Shown: positions 9,030-14,555 of the stretch, in pieces
Numbering within the stretch: position 1 is the stretch's first letter
How the letters are laid out: the number at the start of each line of letters is the position of its first letter
NCBI GenBank assembly: GCA_030248225.1
Contig: JASANE010019495.1
Span: 1-14,555, forward strand
Length of the DNA stretch: 14,555 bases
Origin: Trileptium ribeirensis
Lineage: Eukaryota > Nematoda > Enoplea > Enoplida > Thoracostomopsidae
Direction: 5' to 3'
Notes under the pieces: model-generated
The model's input: only the letters and a program-made list of their open reading frames with translations
What the model was told of the DNA's origin: nothing
Database searches by the model: none
Translations under genes and position numbers: made by a program

Positions 9030-9131
9030 AATAACGGTTTGCGGCGCTCGCTTCCATTGCACCGAAAACCCAGTTGTAAACAACAGGAATCCGGCTTTTT
9101 CCGTTGCAGCATCGACGAAAGTTTTGAATTC
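9030..9131 (-). CDS. Candidate internal exon, 102 nt, unrecognised protein
   Basis: On the minus strand a TTATTTTTCAG acceptor ends at 9132 and a perfect-consensus GTAAGTATT donor begins at 9029. The 102 nt between them are clearly richer in G+C than the flanks and are open in all three frames, so the frame is uncertain. Read alone, phase 0 gives [14 protein letters not shown] onwards. If it is joined to the candidate exon at 9179-9234, only two frames remain open, including one that runs [17 protein letters not shown]. No family could be named. No start codon, stop codon or poly(A) context is attached, and no convincing next exon was found down to about 8100. A pseudogene remnant or chance is the alternative. 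Confidence 0.35.
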
Positions 9132-9178
9132 CTGAAAAATAAATATTAAGACAACCAATGCAAAATACCCAAAATTAC

Positions 9179-9234
9179 CATAGGTACCACGTTCCGAACA
9201 GACCTCCAGGCAAATCATTGCCTGTTTGCGATTC
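9179..9234 (-). CDS. Candidate small exon upstream of 9030-9131
   Basis: It is preceded by ATTTTAG and followed by GTAATTTTG on the minus strand, with a 47 nt AT-rich intron (9132-9178) ending in TTATTTTTCAG before the next candidate exon. The 56 nt are GC-richer than both introns. Two reading frames pass through this exon and the next without a stop: one contains [16 protein letters not shown], the other [15 protein letters not shown] with a phase-1 junction. The third frame has a TGA here. The donor is weaker than that of the next exon. Introns of about 47 nt are known in several invertebrates. The pairing is an inference from splice signals and open frames. Confidence 0.25.
9207..9224. repeat. 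Perfect 7 bp hairpin
   Basis: CAGGCAA, loop ATCA, TTGCCTG. It lies inside the candidate exon at 9179-9234 and may be chance. Confidence 0.5.
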
Positions 9235-9642
9235 CTAAAATACGTTAAATAGTAGTTTCAATTTGGTTGTACACCACAGCTATCAAATAACTATCTCAAA
9301 TAATATGGGTCAACTATCTCAAATAACCACCCATCGATCATGGATCCCGTAGATTTTACCAAAACTATAGCAGATTCCTCTGAAGAAATGTGTAAATTTT
9401 TTCCAAGTACTATAGCTTGCTTCATTTTGTTAAACATTTTCTGTACAAAAATGTTTATTAATGAATCAATACTTCGTATTTGTTTAATTCATTCAGCGCA
9501 CTAGTAACCACGGATATCAACATAATATCGTAAAAGAACTCTTGGCCAATTATTACTAGTAATCGAGGGTGAAACGGAGCGAATGTGGTTTCATCAAGTG
9601 TTAATTTTGCGTAATCACTTGTAAACGCTGTGTTTGATGTAC
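9235..9642. other. AT-rich stretch with no recognisable feature
   Basis: Contains two nearby copies of a CAACTATCTCAAATAA-like phrase (about 9287-9302 and 9310-9325), a short local duplication. No exon with both splice signals could be supported upstream of the 9179-9234 candidate. Confidence 0.55.
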
Positions 9643-9644
9643 TA

Positions 9645-9711
9645 CAGTAAAACCTCTGTAACCCTGAACCCTTGAATGTCCCAAATCCTCGTCGACCCTA
9701 TGTCGAACTTA
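9645..9711 (+). mobile_element. Tigger/pogo-like left terminus, solitary
   Basis: Immediately after a TA (9643-9644) the sequence reads CAGTAAAACCTCTGTAACCC, then GAACCC, GAATGTCCCAAATCC and GTCGAACTTA. Elements of the Tc1/mariner Tigger/pogo group insert at TA and commonly begin CAGTAAAACCTCT or CAGTCGAACCTC followed by repeated CCGAA-type phrases. No matching reverse-complement end (GAGGTTTTACTG) was seen anywhere in the window, so the right end is lost, diverged or outside. The hAT-type element at 9825 lies about 180 bp inside, which could mean it inserted into this older copy. Confidence 0.45.
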
Positions 9712-9816
9712 GTTGACTGAACCATGCTTTTCAGGGCTATTCAGGAGATTTAAGGACGCTGAAGGCGTTTTATTCAAATTTGACTGCCGAAAGGTTATGT
9801 GTTTTTATTGTTATAC

Positions 9817-9824
9817 GCCTTTAG
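9817..9824 (+). repeat. Left 8 bp target-site duplication of hAT element
   Basis: GCCTTTAG directly before the CAGGG terminus. It matches GCCTTTAC at 11014-11021 in 7 of 8 positions, and 8 bp is the duplication length typical of hAT transposons. Confidence 0.75.
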
Positions 9825-9840
9825 CAGGGAATAACCGGAA
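9825..9840 (+). repeat. hAT left terminal inverted repeat
   Basis: CAGGGAATAACCGGAA. Pairs with the reverse complement of 10998-11013, differing at two positions. Confidence 0.75.
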
Positions 9841-9910
9841 CCGAAATTTACCGGAACCGGAACCAGCAACCGGAACCGTCCATTTAAACCGGGATGAACC
9901 CGGAACCAGT
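9834..9910. repeat. hAT left subterminal CCGGAAC cluster
   Basis: Four CCGGAACC-type copies (around 9834, 9851, 9857 and 9870), followed by ACCGGGATG and CCCGGAACC. In this array nearly all copies point the same way. It probably represents binding sites for the transposase that mobilises the family; that role is inferred from hAT biology. Confidence 0.65.
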
Positions 9911-10919
9911 CTTTGGAAAATTTATATGCATAGTAAAACAGATGATATGGAAGAAAATGAAGGTATCGTGGATTTTAAAATGCATTAAAAATTACGTTTA
10001 CATTAGAGTTAATGTATTGTTTACAATGGTATTATTGCCTTTCTAAAACTTTAAAGAGACTGAGGAAGCTAATAATGTTTATTTATCGATCACATATGTC
10101 GGTTTTGGACATTCAGAGCAAAAAAAATGTCTTCCACTATACACCATTGCGTATACTGCGTCAAATCGAATGTGCTTACAAAGCTGGGAGCGTAGAATAC
10201 ACACTTTCGCTCTGTCTCCAGTCGCCTCCATTTACTACCCATACGTTTGTTGCATGTTCCTCTGTAGGAAACTTAATATTATTGGTTTATATGATTCTAC
10301 GAGAAAATAACAGATAGAAGGTAATTTTCTGATCAGCGGTCAGAAACACTGTTTAGGCTAGCGTTGGACAAACAGTATCCGTCAGTTAGATCATAATGAT
10401 GATAACTTTCTAATCAGAATGCTTTAAATGAGACACACTGTGATACTGCTCGCACAGTTTCGATAAATACAATTCATTGCCAAGAAAGCAGTTTCTAGCT
10501 GCGTTGCAGATAACGTTAGTTTACTTCAATTTAGACTGGTTTACCAAGTTTACAAGCGCACTGTCGGGTGCTTGACGCAATTTATGTTAACCAAGCATAC
10601 CCTAAGTACTTCTGCGTAAGCCATACTCTGTTACCAAGTTGGATCGGTTTTATGAAAACGTATCCCACAGATTTCTGGATGTGTAAAATAGCTGCTGCAA
10701 GCATCGACCTGGCTTTGATTTAACAAAATCCTGCAGGTTATTATGAAAAATTCCTGCTCAAATTATGTGCCCTACTTACGTTTCACACGGCAAATTCGTT
10801 AGTTAATCTTTTCTTTTGCTTCGTTGTATTGGAGCTTGATCATTGTATAATATATATTACATATGTTTGGATTACAGGTTGAAGCAAAAAACGTGGTAAA
10901 TTTCAAACAAAATTTTTAA

Positions 10920-11003
10920 ACCGGAATTCCGGTTCCGGTATGGTTTTTGCCCTTTGCCGGAACCGCAACCGGAACACGATTTTCGCCGGAACCGGAATTC
11001 CGG
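10920..11003. repeat. hAT right subterminal CCGGAAC cluster
   Basis: It contains CCGGAATTCCGGTTCCGG, then GCCGGAACCGCAACCGGAAC, then CCGGAACCGGAATTCCGG. Unlike the left cluster, copies occur in both orientations and form CCGGAATTCCGG palindromes. This asymmetry between the two ends is clear in the sequence. Confidence 0.65.
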
Positions 11004-11013
11004 TTACTGCCTG
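10998..11013 (-). repeat. hAT right terminal inverted repeat
   Basis: TTCCGGTTACTGCCTG, the inverted partner of the left terminus. It is directly followed by the duplicated target GCCTTTAC. Confidence 0.75.
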
Positions 11014-11021
11014 GCCTTTAC
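11014..11021 (+). repeat. Right 8 bp target-site duplication of hAT element
   Basis: GCCTTTAC, matching GCCTTTAG at 9817-9824 except for the last base. Confidence 0.75.
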
Positions 11022-11999
11022 ATACACTATTATATTTTTGTGACACGGATGTTCCTCAGATAAGTTTATAAGCTGTCCCGGATGTTTCACACTGATATAG
11101 ACAACATCAAACACAAATCCTATTGCACAACAACAGCCACGAACTCTGCCTTACGCTATTACTACAATTGTTATGTTGAGTGCTTACAAGTATGTCGGCG
11201 AGTCTCCGGAAATATGATTCTCGGTCGGAACTGGGACATGACCTTAAGGTAAATAAAAGGAGCTATTAACGAGACCCTCATAATGTTGGGAGGGGACTAT
11301 GGTTTATAGTATTATTTTCCCTGTTAAGCACGTTGCATCTATTGTCTTAGAACTATTCTATTGTCTTCGCTGCGTAAAATGATGTGTCGGTCGGGGTTAC
11401 AAATGCTAAATTTCGGTAACGGAAATGTAAAATTTTTATATCTCTATCTCGAAGCTATATCTTCTGATCTATCCATTTTTTGTATTGCTCGGAACGATGA
11501 ATGCAATTTTACTTAAGGTGGAAAGAGCAGTTAATTCGGCGATTATTAAGACACTACAACGTAAATTTTTTTAATTATAGATTTTTGAAAGTTGTTATTT
11601 GTAAATTTTGCATGTTTCCACTTAGCGTAGTTTTCTTAACTAAGGTTAAGACGAACAATTCCTACATGATTAGATAATAATTCAACCGCGTGTAAATTTA
11701 TCAACCAGCACCATAAACCAAACACGAACTCTTTTAAAAATTTGCCATCCCATGGGACTAGCCTCCTTCAGTCTGTGTAAAAATATCAAGATTAAAATGA
11801 TAGTAGCATTGTTATCTGTATATATAGTAGAATTGACTGAAAAAAGACACATTTGGCAGTTGTGATAAAATTTAGGATTTCTTCGAGACTTCTTCATGCC
11901 CTTGCTTATCAAGTAAGCCGATCCTTTAACACATTAGTGCGGAGAAGACACTTATGTTTACTCAAAATTTATAGCCACTGTTACTCTTAATGTACAGCC
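11022..11999. other. AT-rich stretch with no recognisable feature
   Basis: Should correspond to the continuation of the sequence interrupted by the hAT insertion. No right end of the Tigger/pogo-like copy could be found here. A 76-codon frame at 11682-11912 (-) is within chance. Confidence 0.55.
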
Positions 12000-12420
12000 A
12001 TGATGGGCTCTCCAAATTGGTGGGGGTGGGCTTGGGGGCTTACGCTAACATTTTCAAGTGAACCCTAGCAAAAACCGAGTGCCCCCGATTCGTGTCCCCT
12101 GACAAAATTTTGTGCTCCCGAGGGTTCATCGCATCTTGGCAAATTTTTTTGTACTAAAATTCCGTTGTGAGGCCAAAAAGATCACAAATATTATTAAAAT
12201 TGCTTCAAAATCACTTTTTTTGCTACATTAAAAGCGTTTTAGCAGTGTTTGTGACAAGAATTTTAACCAATTTTCTCTTGGCAAAATGCCCCTGGCAAAT
12301 TCGGGCGAACTCCCCGGTTCCTAACATTGGGCCCCAGTTCATGCCCCCTGGTAGAATTTTTAGCGAACCAAGAGCCCAGACCATGGGTGTATATTTTCCC
12401 ACTTTGACGGCTGCTTAGGG
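12000..12420. repeat. C/G-tract-rich block with recurring CCCCTGGCAAATT-like motif
   Basis: Three related strings occur at 12096-12110 (CCCCTGACAAAATTT), 12289-12300 (CCCCTGGCAAAT) and 12345-12359 (CCCCTGGTAGAATTT). Runs of C or G such as GGTGGGGGTGGGCTTGGGGG (12020-12039) lie at the left edge. The middle (12130-12270) is AT-rich. Open frames on both strands cross the block and are incoherent as proteins. This looks like a decayed interspersed or short-period repeat; no ends were resolved. Confidence 0.35.
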
Positions 12421-12916
12421 AGCTCAATTTGTAACCTCGACTTAGACGATGAGCCAAACTGCATCGATCAATTTCCGTCAAACACGAATTACTAGTGTCA
12501 AACAAATTTCAGTAAAATGAAATATTCGAAATTGCTTATCTTTTGCACTCACGACATATATATGAGAATTAAAGACATCATTATAGTAGTGTTTTCTCGA
12601 CGCGACACTAACCAGGGAACGCTGGGCAAACAAGGCATACGGTTTGGCAACGCGATACCAATAAACTCTCGACTAAGGAACACTTCAAAAATTATAAATG
12701 TGTTAAGTTTTTGATTGACTAGCGTTATCTCTCTGTAAAACACTTATAAAATTGTAGAGAAAAGACTGTTGTAACATTAAATAGCTGACCAAAGCTACTA
12801 GAGTGACATAAAATATTTTGTTCTTTGTCATATAAACTGCACAATGAACAGTTTTAGTAGGTTTAGTTTGTTATCTAATTTCGACAAGGAATGGAAAACT
12901 TTTCTTACAAATTTTG
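12421..12916. other. AT-rich stretch with a small GC-richer patch
   Basis: Positions 12597-12680 are GC-richer and open on both strands (frames of 65 and 64 codons). On the minus strand the patch is preceded by TTCCTTAG and contains GTTAGTG, which are weak splice-like signals. I could not support an exon. Confidence 0.45.
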
Positions 12917-13004
12917 CCACGAGATTACAAACTTCGATTCCGGCAATAAGTAGCCGGAAAAGGAACCCAAATTTTGCAGGAACCGGAACTCCGGTTGCTC
13001 CCTA
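12917..13004 (-). mobile_element. Solitary diverged hAT-like end with CCGGAAC motifs
   Basis: Read on the minus strand from 13004: TAGGGAGCAACCGGAGTTCC, then GGTTCCTGC, then TTTTCCGGC and GCCGGAATCG. The first 14 bases match the hAT terminus at 9825 (CAGGGAATAACCGG) except at the first base and at GC versus AT. The outermost base is A here, so the conserved CAG end has decayed or the boundary is a little off. No partner end or duplicated target was found, so it is a truncated or broken relative of the element at 9825-11013. Confidence 0.5.
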
Positions 13005-13078
13005 AAATAAGTATATATGTGATAAATAATGGATATCTGCATAACTACTGTTGCTTAGCCTAAACAAAAATGGTTATA

Positions 13079-13140
13079 CAGGGTCGGCACAATTTTTCGG
13101 CGGCCAATTTTCCGTTTTCCCAGGGTTTTCAGATCACATT
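13079..13140 (+). other. Possible lone hAT-like terminus
   Basis: CAGGGTCGGCACAATTTTTC, then GGCGGCC, has the CAGGG start and the GC-rich patch seen at some hAT ends. No reverse-complement partner occurs downstream, and no 8 bp duplication could be tested. Support is weak. Confidence 0.2.
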
Positions 13141-13530
13141 TTCCGGTGTGGCATAATAGCACGTGGCTGCTAAAATGTGTTACAAGACACACCAACAGTT
13201 CTTAGTTCCATAAATCCAGCTCCTCATATGTTGACAGTCTTAACAACGTCGGGAATATGGTTTTACATTTTAATATGATATATACGTATAAAAATATTGT
13301 ACAACATCACTATCATTTTTTGAAACACAATATGTTTTGGCAAAACCGCTTTTACAAGTAAACAGGTTTTTCTATTAAATTGCCACATTTCAATAAAGCA
13401 GCAGCAGTACGAAAAATTTGCAAAGCAAAAAATTTGTGTCTCACGTTTATTACCATACACATTATTATTATTATAAAATTATTAAATTTATATATAACTG
13501 GATCAAATAAATTCTGAGAATACTAATTCT
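13141..13530. other. AT-rich stretch with no recognisable feature
   Basis: No ORF, terminal repeat or splice-bounded segment of note. A 65-codon frame at 13263-13460 (-) is within chance. Confidence 0.55.
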
Positions 13531-13533
13531 AGC

Positions 13534-13665
13534 ACTCAATTACTTGTTAATTACTTGTTTAATTAATTATACTCAATTTAATTTAATTATTATTATTATT
13601 ATTATTTATTATTATTATTTATATTATTATTAATTTAATTTAATTATACTCAATTACTTGTTAAT
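13534..13665. repeat. (TTA)n microsatellite bracketed by an 18 bp direct repeat
   Basis: ACTCAATTACTTGTTAAT occurs at 13534-13551 and again exactly at 13648-13665. Between them, ATACTCAATTTAATTTAATT leads into an interrupted ATT/TTA tract (about 13585-13632), and AATTTAATTTAATTATACTC leads out. The flanking phrases are shared, so the tract probably grew by duplication of a mixed unit rather than by pure trinucleotide slippage. Confidence 0.8.
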
Positions 13666-14555
13666 GGTCCGCACGACATCTCAGTCCCGATCGGCTATAT
13701 CAAAGGTACATTCCTGAAAATTTTGTACAAGACTTATGACACTTGGTCGGAACTACTCATGGACTTTACCGTATCTGATGGCATGGAAATGCTATAATTC
13801 CACTCTTGCTTACATTGAGTATTTTTGAGTTCGCCGATAACAAAGCTAAGATACAACAAATTAATTATGGGTGGACTAATTCTTAGGATCAACATTAAGC
13901 GATGTACTCTTTTCAGTAACGAAAACTTGTAATGCGGAAAAAGCACGATGTTTTTTTACAAGATCAGCAACAGTAATAATATAATGACAATGTCAAAGCA
14001 CAACACTATATTTTACTATGATTGAATATAATATTGACCATAAACTAGATCGGGATCTCGAAAAACAGCCGTAAACATTACATGTTAAATAATTTTGGAA
14101 ACGTTTAACTGAGTTTACTCAATTAATATGCAACGAGAACGCAGTGTTGTAAAGGCATGAAAAACACAATAAAGTGCCAAAGTGAACCTGTGAGGTGTGG
14201 GCTTATGGATCCGGATATGGCTGGGTTGCCACCTGGAGGCCACCTGGTGCAAATATAATTGTGATTCTGTGAAGAGGCTAATGTCGATCGTCAATTTAGA
14301 AATAACACATCGCAGTGCTATATAAGCTTGTAGTTTGTCTTGTTGCCAAGGTGGTGAATTCGGATCGTTGAATATGTAACTTACAGAGATGTACACTGCT
14401 ATATTTATACTGAGCATTAAAGTACAAAACGAACCATGAATTGTTCTATAAAATGAGACAAACACACTTATATAGCTTGAGAGTTTGTCGAATTTAACCA
14501 TTTTTGTGTATTTTGGGAGCTCAAGGGCCCATTTTAGAATCCGTTTTGATCCAAA
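13666..14555. other. AT-rich stretch; longest open frame of the window lies here
   Basis: A 128-codon frame runs 14501-14115 on the minus strand. It has no recognisable motif, and weak splice-like signals inside it (CTGTAAGT near 14385, ACAG near 14190) argue against an uninterrupted gene. A GC-richer patch at 14185-14260, including a doubled CCACCTGG (about 14229-14247), is open in several frames on both strands. Confidence 0.45.

Larger units (their letters stand above)
9825..11013. mobile_element. Non-autonomous hAT-type DNA transposon, 1189 bp
   Basis: The left end CAGGGAATAACCGGAA and the reverse complement of the right end, CAGGCAGTAACCGGAA, agree in 14 of 16 positions. The element is bordered by an 8 bp direct duplication with one mismatch. 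Clusters of CCGGAAC motifs lie just inside both ends (9834-9910 and 10920-11003), matching the known habit of hAT elements to carry multiple short subterminal transposase-binding repeats. The interior is AT-rich. Its longest open frame is 101 codons (10012-10317, +), has no hAT transposase dimerisation or catalytic motif that I can see and is within chance. It is therefore non-autonomous and would depend on a transposase encoded elsewhere. The single TSD mismatch and the TIR differences suggest moderate age. Confidence 0.8.

Noticed and set aside
9713..9988. 91-codon plus-strand frame
   Set aside because: Crosses the hAT left boundary and its CCGGAAC array, which translates as an artificial RNRNLPEPEPATGT-like run.
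10012..10317. 101-codon plus-strand frame inside the hAT element
   Set aside because: No hAT transposase motifs seen, and about one frame of this length is expected by chance in the window. More likely non-coding interior of a non-autonomous element.
10776..10790. GTAAGTAGG donor-like site on the minus strand
   Set aside because: Lies inside the hAT element and is not preceded by an open coding segment; all frames stop close by.
12167..12505. Opposed 83- and 80-codon frames
   Set aside because: They overlap on opposite strands through the C/G-tract block; no motif and no start context.
14115..14501. 128-codon minus-strand frame, the longest in the window
   Set aside because: A rough hand estimate (stop frequency near 7 percent per codon at this base composition) gives about 0.1-0.2 such frames expected by chance over both strands. 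No recognisable motif, no coding-like bias, and splice-like signals inside. It cannot be excluded as containing an exon, but is not supported.

Overview
This window looks like non-coding DNA from an invertebrate animal nucleus, or a similar repeat-rich eukaryote. By eye it is AT-rich (roughly a third G+C), CpG is not obviously depleted, and there are no closely packed ORFs, ribosome binding sites or operons. Instead it carries inverted-repeat elements, a non-autonomous DNA transposon, short hairpins, a microsatellite and at most a small piece of a spliced gene. The longest ATG-started open frame is 128 codons, close to chance for this base composition. A tunicate-like source is possible, but that is a guess, and nothing here fixes the species.

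Layout. Positions 1-700 hold a near-perfect 74 bp inverted repeat (1-74 with 550-623) that is probably cut by the left edge of the window. It is flanked on the right by a GGCTCGGC-rich block whose diverged relative lies at about 3670-3760. Positions 787-1618 form a second inverted-repeat element with arms of about 200 bp. A diverged piece of its outer end recurs at 5815-5855. A 78 bp unit is duplicated in direct orientation at 2493-2709. Positions 3864-4034 are a GC-rich island that may be a tRNA-derived SINE head on the minus strand. Positions 4960-5330 are another repeat-like island. Between 5.3 and 8.9 kb there are only small hairpins in AT-rich sequence.

The only gene-like signal is at 9030-9234 on the minus strand. 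Two candidate exons are separated by a 47 nt GT-AG intron, and the second ends at a consensus GTAAGTATT donor. The protein was not recognised and no further exons were found.

The clearest feature is a 1189 bp hAT-type non-autonomous transposon at 9825-11013. It has CAGG termini, arrays of CCGGAAC motifs just inside both ends and a 7/8-matching 8 bp target duplication (GCCTTTAG / GCCTTTAC). It lies about 180 bp inside a sequence whose left end resembles a Tigger/pogo terminus (9645), which suggests nested insertions. A diverged single end with the same CCGGAAC signature lies at 12917-13004. The right part contains a C/G-rich block with a recurring CCCCTGGCAAATT-like motif (12000-12420) and a (TTA)n microsatellite bracketed by an exact 18 bp repeat (13534-13665).

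No intact protein-coding gene, rRNA, convincing tRNA or CRISPR array was found. The genes cannot be said to work together. The window is best read as intergenic or intronic DNA shaped by small DNA transposons. Nothing here amounts to an undescribed system; the main novelty is the set of MITE-like families.
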